The position numbers and the translations under genes are program-made. Below, piece after piece: positions 37,358-47,712 of a DNA stretch of 64,000 bases. The stretch is taken from the NCBI GenBank assembly GCA_006384855.1, contig VCJN01000476.1, positions 44,942-108,941 of the forward strand, written 5' to 3'. The notes below the pieces were generated by a model. That model did no database searches. It was not told the origin of the DNA and saw only the letters and a list, made by a program, of their open reading frames with translations. Source of the DNA: Tetraselmis striata. Its lineage: Eukaryota > Chlorophyta > Chlorodendrophyceae > Chlorodendrales > Chlorodendraceae. The first letter of the stretch is position 1, and the number at the start of each line of letters is the position of its first letter.

Positions 37358-38119
37358 GGGTGGGCGATGGACAGACCTTATGTAGAGGTGTAGGTGGAGC
37401 AAGGGCATCACCGCGCTGGCATATTCCTCGGATATCTGTAATGGACCCGCTCTTGTTTCGTTCAGATGTTTTCTATGCCCTACCTCTGGAGAAGGGCATG
37501 TCCTTAAAATGAATGGTATTCTTGCGAGTGCGCCTGTGGACAGCTTGGGTGAGGAGGTATGCTGACACCTCGGATCACTGCTCAGCTGGTGGCCTCCTTC
37601 TTCTTGTCCCGGGTCACCCATTGCACGCAGCGTGACTGGTGCTGGCGGAATGAAGGGCGCTGCGAGCAGGTGGGGTCCTTTGGAGAGGTGGGCGCGCCAA
37701 GGCGCAACTACTTGCTTACACATCATCAGAGGGATGCGCGCTATGGGTGCGTATGTGGCGCAGCCAACGGAGAGCTCCCGCGAATGGAGTCTCATCGCTG
37801 TTGGCTGCGAGACGGTGGCTACCGCAGCACATCGCATCAGCAGCGCAGGATCGCTGGTGCTGCGGGGCTGCATGCCTTGCCTGCCTGGTGGCTGGCCTGC
37901 CCTTGCAGGAGAATCAAGGAACAATGAATGGGCGGGAGGGAGGGTGCTACTACGCCTACTACTGCACTCTCAGAGGGGAGTGGGGGGGAGGTGAAAACGA
38001 AAAAAATGAAGAGGTTGCCGCAGGTCTATAGGTGCTTCTGCTTGCTCTCTAAGGTCGGCCCTTGGGGGTGGCCGGCATGCTTGCCTGGCAGGGCCTCTTC
38101 TACTTCTTTTGCGCTGGGC

Positions 38120-38968
38120 TCACATCGACATCGACATCGGCAGGCAGGTGCTCTTGATGACGGCGGGCACATACATGCCGTGAAACTTGCAGAAGCGCAC
38201 TTGTTTGCGCTCCGCCTCCTGACGGCGCTCCGCCTCCTCTTTCGCGGCCACCAAGGGCGCAGGCCCGGCCGCCGCCGTGGGCTGGCGCCTGGCCTGCGCC
38301 GCCAGGAGGCCTGTCATGCGGCGGCGGTGGCGCTCCACCAGCATGGCGTGCTGTTCGGCGGCGAGGTCGGTGGAGCGGCGCGAGGACCCGCCGCTGCGGC
38401 ACGCCTCCGCCGCCGCGACGCAGAGCGTGCTGGCAATCGCGCCGGCGTGTGCCATGACAGCGGCCTGCTCCAGCTTGGTCTTCTCCTTGGCCACATTGGC
38501 CTCGATGCGGCGCGCGATCTGCGGCACCGTGGCGGCGTCCAGCGAGAGGTAGCTCGCCATGTCGGCGGCAACAGCTTGCGCACAGTCGTGCAGCGTGTCA
38601 AAATCAAAGTTGACGCTGACGCTCTTGCCGGTGCTGTCGTGCAGGCGGAGGCTGATCTTGAGGGGCTCCAGCGGGGGGCCTGCCAGTGCGCCCAGCGGCG
38701 GCGCGGTGATGCTGGTGATGGAGACGTGGCGCGCATGGGAGGGGAAGCCGCTCATGTCCATCACCTCCGCCGGGCTGGCGCACGTGGTGGAGTCGCCAGA
38801 CGCGCCGTCGTGGCTCATGTGGGAGCTGCAGCGGCTCATGATGCCGCCGCTGGGCGCCTCGGACATGGAGCTCAGGCGGCTGAGCGTGCACACCGGGGTA
38901 ACTGTCGGCTCATCTATAATCTGGGAGGGCAGCTTGGCGCCGGGGAACGCCGATGCTGCAGGCGCCAT
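38120..38968 (-). CDS. C-terminal exon of a WNK-type kinase (OSR1_C-like domain), partial
   Basis: The minus-strand frame contains LKISLRLHDSTGKSVSVNFD followed by FDTLHDCAQAVAADMASYLS and VPQIARRIEA. This is the pattern of the OSR1_C/PF2-like domain that follows the kinase domain in WNK kinases (substrate-peptide docking). A Ser-rich stretch precedes it (SRLSSMSEAPSGG) and a charged coiled-coil-like stretch follows (AAKEEAERRQEAERKQ). Upstream is CAAATCAG after a C-rich tract, a plausible splice acceptor, so the Met at 38968 may be internal. No kinase domain was found in the flanking kilobases. It is either an exon far from the rest, or a gene fragment. Confidence 0.55.
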   Translation of the reverse strand: MAPAASAFPGAKLPSQIIDEPTVTPVCTLSRLSSMSEAPSGGIMSRCSSHMSHDGASGDSTTCASPAEVMDMSGFPSHARHVSITSITAPPLGALAGPPLEPLKISLRLHDSTGKSVSVNFDFDTLHDCAQAVAADMASYLSLDAATVPQIARRIEANVAKEKTKLEQAAVMAHAGAIASTLCVAAAEACRSGGSSRRSTDLAAEQHAMLVERHRRRMTGLLAAQARRQPTAAAGPAPLVAAKEEAERRQEAERKQVRFCKFHGMYVPAVIKSTCLPMSMSM

Positions 38969-39009
38969 GTCGCAAGCTGATTTGGGGGGAGGGGGGGGGG
39001 GGGGGTCTT

Positions 39010-41470
39010 ATTCTTGACCTGGGGTTTGACCCAGGTTGAATTTATTCGGTTTCGTGTCGGGTCGCCTCGTGGCGATCTCGCCTGGTTTCCGGTGGGATGT
39101 CACGGCCTCCGCTTGACCGAATACCTCCGCGGCTCGCTGCCACAGCGGATGTCTGCCTGTCGTCGGCTCGTCCCTCGCTCGGTTGACAGGGGAAAGCAGG
39201 CGCTGCTTGCCGCTAGTCCGACCCCGCTTAGCCCAGCGTGTACGGACCTTGTGAGTGTCGCACGGACTGGTCGCCCTAGCGGAGACGTGCTGCGTGACGG
39301 AAGACGTCAACCCGCCCGCCGAAGGCGGCAGATTCTTGCGGCGCGGCGGAGGCTGGTATACGAGTACTCACACAAAGTACGAGACGCAGTCGTGCGGAAG
39401 AGGCGCCGGCGTAGACGCCGCAGATGCGCCAAGCTGTTGGCAGCACACGCTCGGCGCGTCAGGCGCGAAGGCCGGGGAGCAGTCCCGCTGTGGGGCCCTG
39501 CACATGTTAGGCGACTTCTGCGGTTGTCTGCTTCGCCGCCGAGCCGTGCGGGAGCGTTGCTTCTACCGCTGGGCCGGAGAAGAGGAGCCGACGCGTGAGT
39601 GCCCGGAGGCCCTTCGTTTCTCCCGCCGCCGCCGGCTGAAAAATATCTCGCCGAGCGAGGGGCAAGCGCGGCGCGGAGCCGCCTGACGTGCCGTGCAGGC
39701 TCAAGCTTGAAGGCAGCCGACGAACGCAGGCTTGGCCACCCGCAGCCAGGGATTCACCAAAGGCCTCGCGTGGTCGTTGCAGCGCTTGCGACGAGAGGCT
39801 GACTGCAAAGCCGCGCAACGGCTGCGCGCAGGTGGTCTGCCGTCAAATACGCGCCACAGCCTACGGTCAGGCGGGGAGGTACAAGGATTGGATGCTACAG
39901 GTACCCGTACCCGTATATAAAATACGGGATCTAGATCGGCCGTTTTGAGAAGACGGTTAGCGGCGGATGTGCCGTAGCACCCACGTAGCTGTTCGGACGT
40001 TCGGTAAGCGTGCAGTACCGTAGCGCTACCGGTTGGTTCTCTATGGAGAAACGTCCCGCCCGCTCAGTCCCGCATCACTGAGGTAGTTCCTGGCCGGTCG
40101 AGTTTAAGGCGCGTAGACCTCGGTGTGCTGGCGAGCTGGTTCCGGTGGTGTGTGTAAAGTGCCGGTTTGAGGTGGGGGCTGCTGCTTTAACGGCGTTGCG
40201 CGGTATGTATCCCTATGGTATGGGGATACCCCTCTCACCCAAGCGCCGCTGTTCTGCTGCGCCCGCGCTTGATGTCGAATCGCACTTTTTTCAAATCAAA
40301 TGAATCGCGGGACAGCGAGTGTAAACAAACGAATTCTTAACGAATAATCTACGAAACATGACGCAGTGTCCGTTTCCGGGATCAAAACCCCGAATACTGT
40401 AGCTAGAAATACATCCGCTCGAGCAAGTCGCGCCCTCGGCCTACTACGGGTTGCAACTACTGCGTCCGGCGGGGCTACCCTACTGTTGATTTTGGTTTAT
40501 GGCCACCCGCCACTTTATACTGCCCACAACCATGTGGGTCGCTATCCAAAACGTTTTCTATCATCACGCGTATGAACTTTAATAATATGAATAAGGATTA
40601 GTTTGGATCAAAATAACCGCACGCCATGCTGTGACACACTATATTAGTTACATGCGCTAGCTGCAAAAGGCGATCAGGAAATCACCCGAATAGGCAATAG
40701 AAAACGTCCACTACAGCAGCTGCGAGGTGGAAGCAACACCAGAAGAGGGTGCGGAATGAGCACGGGCAAACGCATCAGACTTGGCCACACGACTGGTGTG
40801 AATTACAAAAAGATCGGTAACAATCAAATCCACTTACTGCTAAAAATAGTACCAAAAAACAATAACACAGCAAGCCGCCTAAAAGGCTAAAAGCGGCCCG
40901 CATCCCGCATGAGGCGGGATGGATGAGTCATGAGCGCACGGTTAGTGACATGACACACTACTGATGGTACAGGTATCCCATAGTCGCCTTAAACATACTC
41001 GAAAATAACTTACTTCTGGGGCTGGTTCCAGCTCGTATCAATAAAGCGACTGCTATCAATCAGGATTATACTACTTAGCAGTGGGCGGGCGGGCTTTTAT
41101 TTCGGTCTGCTGCGCGCCGAGCACTCACTGCTATGCGTCGGGGCAACGAACAATATCAACGACGTCGCGAGCGCACGAAGTGGAGATGGGTTTGGTTACA
41201 AGGGGGGTAGTCGGGCGAAATCCATCACGGAGTCCATCACATAATGCCCAAGACTCACACAGAATCAACCGCGCGTCGTCGACTATACTGCGCACCTTTA
41301 TCACCGATCTGGGAGCGACAAACGCCCGAATCTGCAAATCGCAGGAGCACACTGTGTCCCTAGCCAGTCGTGACCGGGGGGAAACGGGGCAGACTGACGC
41401 ATAATATCAAGATGCCAGGGCACCCAGCCGGAAGTAGTAACAACCCGCAGGCGAGCTATGATGCTGACGT
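39010..41470. other. No gene recognised; contains a dispersed-repeat copy
   Basis: 39.0-40.0 kb is GC-rich without recognisable domains. GTACCCGTACCCGTA lies near 39903. 40649-40830 is a copy of a dispersed repeat also present near 53.74 kb. Confidence 0.4.
40649..40830 (+). repeat. Dispersed repeat, copy 1
   Basis: Shares TTACATG-GCTAG, AAGGCGAT, GGAAATCACC, a GTGGAAGCA segment and ACTTGGCCA, in order, with 53741-53895. A third short copy starts near 54187. It ends near GGTGTGAATTACAAAAAG, which recurs at 52531. Confidence 0.65.
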
Positions 41471-41480
41471 AAGCATAGAA

Positions 41481-41497
41481 CCCCCCCCCCCCCCCCC

Positions 41498-41530
<33 letters not shown>
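41481..41530. repeat. About 50-base C homopolymer (two interruptions)
   Basis: The longest poly-C tract in the window (one TCC interruption, GCCGCC at the end). It is an extreme case of the G/C homopolymers found throughout the region. Confidence 0.9.
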
Positions 41531-41531
<1 letters not shown>

Positions 41532-41759
41532 CCGCCCTCCCGAGGGGGCCACCGAAATGCCATAGAGCAGCTCCGTACGCTCACTGTCACGCCGCCCAAC
41601 GGGGCTGGTATCGGTTTGGGCTTGCTGTGCGGGTTGAGGACCTGGAGGCGCGCATCATCGGACGCCGTGGGAACGCGGAGGCTTGATGCAGTCCGCTGCG
41701 CAACGGGCAGGACACGCCGGCGACGTAAGGACGCAATATATCTAAGGTACACCAGTACT

Positions 41760-43540
41760 GATGTGAACTAGTCGCTACAGTAACAAATCCACCGCTAAGA
41801 TCAGTACTAAAAGATCAACACAGCAAGTACTGGTACGGTGGTACCCGGGTAGTCGTGTTGCATGCCAGGATGAAAAAAAAATTACATCATTGAATTACCC
41901 GAATATGCATGATGTGATACCGGACCCGTACCTGGCTGACATGATATTTTTGAAATAGCTGTCTCGCTGCTGTCCCGCAGCTGAAGCCTGCCAGCAGTGG
42001 TCGTTTGGGTAGTAGGATGCGTGCCGCGCGTATGTCCCAAAGCCTGGTGCTGTTATTGTACGCGAGCTCATCACCGCCGCCCTTATTTTACTTTATTTAT
42101 TTATTTATGTATATAGTCGCTGAGGATTTACCGCGGTACCTGGTTTAATAATAAAAGTCCATTCCTGTCCCGGGGCGAAAAAACAAATGAGTACTCGCTA
42201 CAGTAGTTTATTTTATTCGTCTGTCTTGCTGTGGGTCTACAGCGCACGCCGCAAACCCCACTAAGATGCAAGGATACCAGCGACGGACAACGTCCGGCAG
42301 TGCAAAAGTTCAGAGAGGGTGCGGACGGCAGCGGTACACTCGGTGGGCCCACAGTTAATGCACCATTGCTAATTTCGTTGGTAGGTTTCAGCCCGAGATT
42401 ACTGTGCTTGTTTGAGCTCTCACAGGGAGCCGATGACGATGGAGGACCTGTTACGCTGTCGCCGGTAGGCGATTTTATGTATGGGACGAACAATTAAGGG
42501 ACGTGCAGCACTCCCGAATATACGGAGAAGCGCGATGCCCCCCGTGCAGGATGATTGCGGACACTACTACCAGTACCGGCGCGGCTGAAGGGGAGTCGTT
42601 GCCCCTCTGCTGTACGGGTACGGGACAACAGAATTATCGGAGGCGGAGGAATTGATGCCTACACGATTTTGTTAGCCCCGTCATCGGCCGTATGCTGCAT
42701 TTATAGCGATTGTTATACTAGTCGCTACGTGATAGGGTGCCGTGCCGTGGTATTTTTTCCTCGGAATAATGCCGTGAAATTGCGCTATCTATTATCATAT
42801 TTTTCGCCTACAAGCACAAGTGTGCTTATCACCTACATTAGTAAGCACGGGGCGGCAGGGGTAGCAAAGGGGCAGAGGTGTGCAGGATGGCGTTGGGCTA
42901 AGGGCGATGCCGCGCGGAGTGTCTGGGCAGCAGGGATTGGTATGGAGAGAGGGGCTGGATGGTGCTGAGCTTTGAGAGCCGCCATGAGTTCTCCTAGTTG
43001 ATTCCAGTCCACGATAAAACATATTCGCCGCTTAGTTTGCTTGGGTGTTGGCGATTCGCGCCTTTGCCCCCAATCCCCCTACTGCGGGGCAGGTACCCCT
43101 GCGCAGCATATCCCGCACACAATTTCCTGTACACCATATCATCATCGGCCAAAAACCGCGCCTCCGGCAGAGCCCCGAATCCTGCGGACGCATTCAAATA
43201 TTATTTCAGCGAATAGCAAGTTATCTTTGTCTGTAGCGCTATTAATGGAGCTGCTCGGTGGTCGTACCGGTATCGGTCTGCTAGTTGCCGACTACGCCAG
43301 TCGGAGTTCTGCCTGGAGGCGATTATACGCTATTTCGGTCCGAACTCGATCCGATTACGCTGTGTGCTACGGCCGGGTGCAGACTACGGGTGATTTTAGA
43401 TACGGCGGGTGATATTACGGAATTTTGTTGAGTCCGATGAATGGTGCAATGGCCCTGGATAAGCCTGTTTGCGCGGTCTGATCCTCGCAATGTTTTAATA
43501 GGGGGTGATAGATAGAATGCATTGAATATACCGACTTAGG
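41760..43540. other. No gene recognised
   Basis: Intergenic DNA with two exact TAGTCGCTA words (41769, 42719) and several GTAC-rich palindromes. ORFs are short and without domains. Confidence 0.4.
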
Positions 43541-43620
43541 AATGACTCGCGATGCTGTTTTGGGTTTCGGAGCAACCGCAACGTGGTGCACTGCTGACGC
43601 CCGCCTGCACCGGGGCGCCC

Positions 43621-43976
43621 CCACAGAATGCCGGCAGCAAGAAGCCCGCCATCAAGAAGCCCGCCGTGAGCCCGCTGACGGAGGAGGAGCTGGAAGCTGC
43701 CAAGCTGCAGCGTGTGGGTGCCCCCACTTGCATTCACACTCATCCTCCTTCCCTTCTCCAGCAGTCCTCGCTCAGGGGGCAGGGCAAGATGGCCCTCCTG
43801 TACACCGCTCACAGCAACCCCCCCCCCCCCCCCCCCCCCTCTCGGCAATCATCTACATCATGTCCATGACCACCCAGCTGATGTCCCCCCCCCCCCCCCA
43901 TGCAACCTCTCCTTGCCTATCCGCAGGCCAAGTCGCGGCGCCGGGCCAACAAGTTTGCCGATTAGTTGCCCGGCCC
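43621..43976 (+). CDS. Possible small multi-exon gene, unidentified
   Basis: A segment after CCCCACAG (about 43627) encodes a Lys/Ala-rich stretch (GSKKPAIKKPAVSP, then LTEEELEAAKLQ) followed by GTGTGG and, after CTTCTCCAG, LRGQGKMALLYTAHS. A final piece KSRRRANKFAD ends at TAG near 43964. The exon-like boundaries and codon use suggest a real gene, but poly-C tracts (43820-43838, 43887-43899) lie between the parts and splice donors are not clear. No family recognised. Confidence 0.3.
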
Positions 43977-44147
43977 CCATTACTGCAATGTGCGCCACCC
44001 TGTACAAAGCTGCTGTAACATGTGATCCCGCCGACCTGAACTGGTAGGGCGATGCCTCTCGGCCACCTCAGGCACGATCAAAATCCAGGGTGTACTCTTT
44101 TGCCCCTCTCTATCTCTCTCCGCCGCCTGCAAGGACCCTCGCGGCCC

Positions 44148-44386
44148 TCATGAAAGGCGGTGGATGGTGGCCACGTCCACGTAGGCGTCCGAGGCGAGCG
44201 TTTGGTCCAGGTCTGCCCACCACTTCTCCAGGAAGTTCTCCGCGATGATGCGAAACCACGGCGACCACAGCAGCCCGGAGCCCGGGTCCATCATGGCCTG
44301 CCAACCCCAAGCGAGGGAGAGAGGGGGGGGGGGGGGGGGGGGGGAGCTAGGTCAGCCTATTGTTTGGGGGTGTTGGAGGTACAGCA

Positions 44387-44421
<35 letters not shown>

Positions 44422-46138
44422 GGAGGGGGAGAGAGAGTGAGAGTGTGAGAGTGTGTGAAGGTTTCGAAAACCCTAACACCAATAGAAACCCTGTGTGGAT
44501 TTGGGGTTTTGGGGGATGCGCACCTGAAGCTCTGGGAGCGTCACGTACTTGACGTCGCGGACCTCCTCGGGGTGGGGCGTCACGTCCACATCCGCCTGAG
44601 GCATGCACGCAGTGGCAGCGGCTCAGCCGGGAGGCGTTCAGGTGACCCGTCGGTTGCGACATGCGGTACATTCGGGCGCACGTACCGCAACCACGCTGTG
44701 GGTCTGCGGAATTGTCATTGTGATTGGAGCCCTCCGCGAAGTGAAAAACATATATTCATTTGAAATATTTCAGACATTAATACCACAAGTAACACACGGA
44801 TCTTCCGACTCGGTGCTGAAGCGGTTTTTTTTTTTTTTTTTGGGGGGGGGGGGGGGGGGGGACTGGCGAGCCCAATAAAATGGAACGGCACGATTACGGA
44901 CCTGCTATGTGAAGGTACTGGCAGTCGCACGCACGAGGGACTTGCTGCAAAAACACCACCACTCCATCTTCAGAATCCCCTTCGCAAAGACCCCCCCCCC
45001 CCCCCCCCCCCCACCAACACAAGCATTTGTCCTGCGCCACCGAGTCGATAATTCTGCGCACGATAATTTAGCACGGGCAGTGTTCCCACCGTCTTCACGG
45101 GGGTCAGAAATCTGTGTGAGTGAGAGAGAGAGGGAGGGAGACAGAGACAGAGACATGTATTGACGGACACACGCTCGCGTGGGGCTTTCGTGTGGCATGG
45201 AGACGGAGGGGCGTCCATGGCCGGCGCCGGTACCCGGGCATCAAGCCCGCCTGGACTGCGAAACAGGTGCGCCCGGCGAGATGTTGCGCCGAGGCGGGGA
45301 ACAGGGGCGCCACCTTGATGAATAGGATGTAGTCCAGCTCGTGCTCGCCCCAGGGGGCGTTGTCGCCGTACGTGACCGCGTCCGGCGCGCAGTAGTGCAG
45401 GCGCGTGAGGAACTTGAAGCCCTCCAGCGGCACCTGCGGCGACCCGCCGGCTCAGCCGTACACCAGCCTCCGCGGGAAGCGCAGCGCCGGCCAGGCGCCT
45501 CCCCCCCCCCCCCCCCCCCTTGCCTATCACAGCGCGGCCCCAGCGCACCTGCTCCGCCTTGATGCCAAGCTCGTGGTTGAGCTTGCGGATTGCGGCATGC
45601 TTGACGCCCGGCACCTGTGCAGAGGCCACATCCTCCGGCTTGTCGACCTGCGGAGTGGGATGCAGCCACAATATTAGTGTGCATGTAGTGCAGGACACCG
45701 TGACAACGCTTCGAGGTCGCGACCTATTGTCTGTCGATCTGCACCGCCTACACATAGAAAGACGACGTTTATTAGCAATCTACCAGAGTGCCAGCACACA
45801 TACACTTGCCGCGGGATATCGTCTGGCTTAATGGTGTAACACAGCTAATGGCTTTTGTGATGCATCCAACTACATGTTACCAACTCCACGCTGTCATGCA
45901 GTTATTGCTCGTTTTGCATCCTGACCGCGCATCACTCCGACATTACTTGGACCCCCCTTCTATTCATTCGAGTCTGTGGGATAGCAGACAAGAGGGAGGC
46001 TGTACCTCGGACGGCGTGTAGCCGTACAGGGGATGCGAGCAGCAGGTGTTGGTCCACACATTGGGGAACGTGATCTTGTCGCTGGCCCTCTGCCACAGCG
46101 TCGGAGCGCACAGTCGGAAAATCAGACTCGGCTCGGAA

Positions 46139-46169
<31 letters not shown>

Positions 46170-46586
46170 CCATCAACCACCCTGCCCCAAAGGCCTATGC
46201 ATCGTACGAGTGAAGGATCTCACCTGCTGCAGCAGCAGGCGGTTCTGGGAGTCAAACAGGAAGACGGAGAAGGCGCGGTGCAGGATGCCATTCGGCGTGT
46301 CCGGCGTGAACTGGTGGCAGTTGTACTTGTTGTCGTGGCCTACGAGGTTGTCGCTCTCGTCCACCACGATGCACTCGTCCTTCAGCATGAAATCCTCCTG
46401 GGAGCCGGAGGCTGGGCGTGAGGTTGGGAGCCGCATGTCAGCGTGCCTCGCCAGCATCCAGCAACCACACCATCAACCCCCCCCCCCCCCCCCTCTCCCT
46501 CCCCTGACGGCCCTCCCCTTTCGACATGAAGCGCCCTCATGTCCGCAGGCTGGCGCCGCCAACGCACCGTCCCATGATTTGGACAT
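44148..46586 (-). CDS. IDI: Isopentenyl-diphosphate delta-isomerase, type I (7 exons)
   Basis: Interconverts IPP and DMAPP in isoprenoid and carotenoid synthesis, probably in the plastid. Exons (minus): 46586-46568, 46411-46224, 46089-46006, 45647-45549, 45433-45314, 44595-44524, 44297-44148. All boundaries are GT-AG and all phases agree, giving 243 residues. Seen: [39 protein letters not shown] with the catalytic Cys (85/86), [12 protein letters not shown] (Nudix-type helix), WGEHELDY with the catalytic Glu pair (160-162), and the C-terminal [16 protein letters not shown]. The first exon (MSKSWD) is short. It may be preceded by a transit-peptide exon, since a CTCACAG acceptor lies 10 nt upstream of the ATG. 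Five of six introns carry long G or C runs. Confidence 0.93.
44319..44450. repeat. Poly-G followed by (GT)n(GA)n inside IDI intron 6
   Basis: A G run of about 24 (44319-44343) and then GT and GA microsatellites (44387-44450) lie in the last intron. On the transcript strand these are C, CA and TC tracts. Confidence 0.85.
44825..45012. repeat. T17-G20 block and a C23 run inside IDI intron 5
   Basis: A T run passes directly into a G run (about 44825-44860). A separate C run lies at about 44990-45012. On the transcript strand the second is a poly-G tract. Confidence 0.85.
46140..46168. repeat. C29 run inside IDI intron 2
   Basis: An unbroken C tract on the plus strand, poly-G in the IDI pre-mRNA, about 50 nt upstream of the exon 3 acceptor. 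Confidence 0.9.
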
Positions 46587-46929
46587 TGCCGCGTCCTGTG
46601 AGGATACTCCTCTCTGTGGAGCAAGCCACGGAGCATGCATCCCCGTACTCAGTCACGCCATGCGCAGATGCTTTAGCCCGCCCGTGTGCCTGGGCGGGTC
46701 TCCAGTGCCCCCCCCCTTTGTCTATATGCGACACCTCTCCCAGCAGTGCAGGTGGCGCGCGCTTCGCAGGGGCAGAGGCAGCATACGCGCCTGCTGTGTG
46801 GATGCTGCTGCCAGACTGCTACTGGCCCAGGAACCCAGCGCAGAGCGCAGCCAGGTCGCGGCCGTGCTGGTGAAGGGGGCTGCGGCAGCAAACGTCGCCT
46901 CCGAGTGCGCGCCCAGCTGACGCAACGAG

Positions 46930-47670
46930 CAGCCCCGGAGCAGCATGGGTGGCGGGAGGTTCTGCGAAGGTGGGGGGGGGGGGAGGGCGGGGTGTGGATG
47001 CGTGCGTTGAAATTGGTGTTGGAGGGGGGAGGGGGGCATGCACAACATGATTGACATGACGCCAGGGGAAGAGGTGTCGCTGAGTTGGGTGTGACGCACC
47101 TCTGCTGACTTCCGGGCGAAAAAAGACGCGGGGCGGGCCGTAGGAGCGAGGGGCATGTGCGCCGCAAGGAGCCGCTATCTGCAACGGCAGGTAGATCGTT
47201 TCAGTACTCGCGGCTTGAGGTCTGAGGCAGCAGCAGATGCTGTTCCACTACACTCAGCAGCCTGCAGTATGCGGGGACAGAAGTCACCGATCGACGCGAC
47301 CTCACTCTTTCGCAGGCACTGGCTGGGTTGCGGAATGCAGCAGTCGCGGCGGATGCCAGCGCCACGGACGCGCCACAGTACTCTGGCAATTGTCCCTGGC
47401 ATGCTCTGGTTGAGGGCTGACCGTCGGGGCGGGGCATCACCTCGAGCAGCGCATCGCCATCTACGACGACATCGCAAGCAGACCGCTACCACAGCTGTAG
47501 TCGCTAGGTACTGGTGCCGGCGGGAGCAAAAAAGTGTGGCTGTTTGCGTATGTATATATTTTTAAAATTATCAGCATGCGAGTACCCTCAGGCCGTGACA
47601 ACTTTGAACGTTGAGCAATAGTCGCTAATCTTCTACTGCTGTTGACACTCCCTGTATTAACCAAAAAGAT
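46930..47670. other. Upstream flank of IDI, no assignable exon
   Basis: Contains G-rich runs (46972-47036) and minus-strand Ala/Ser/Pro-rich frames that could hold a transit-peptide exon for IDI, but none can be joined with confidence. Confidence 0.35.
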
Positions 47671-47671
47671 A

Positions 47672-47712
47672 CTAAGCAGTGGGACCTAGCATTAGGTCCC
47701 AGCACTGCTTAG
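47672..47712. repeat. Near-perfect inverted repeat (hairpin)
   Basis: CTAAGCAGTGGGACCTA pairs with TAGGTCCC-AG-CACTGCTTAG around a GCAT loop, with a 3-nt bulge. No gene is attached. It could be a small MITE-like palindrome or a structured RNA. Confidence 0.6.

Noticed and set aside
37136..37924. 262-residue minus-strand ORF with His-Thr and Leu-Ser repeats
   Set aside because: It translates the TG, GA and GGT microsatellites; the rest has no recognisable domain.
41456..41771. Poly-proline or poly-glycine protein around the C50 tract
   Set aside because: The ORFs on both strands are created by the homopolymer.
47175..47492. Transit-peptide exon for IDI
   Set aside because: Minus-strand Ala/Ser/Arg-rich frames are suggestive, but no splice path to the IDI start could be supported.
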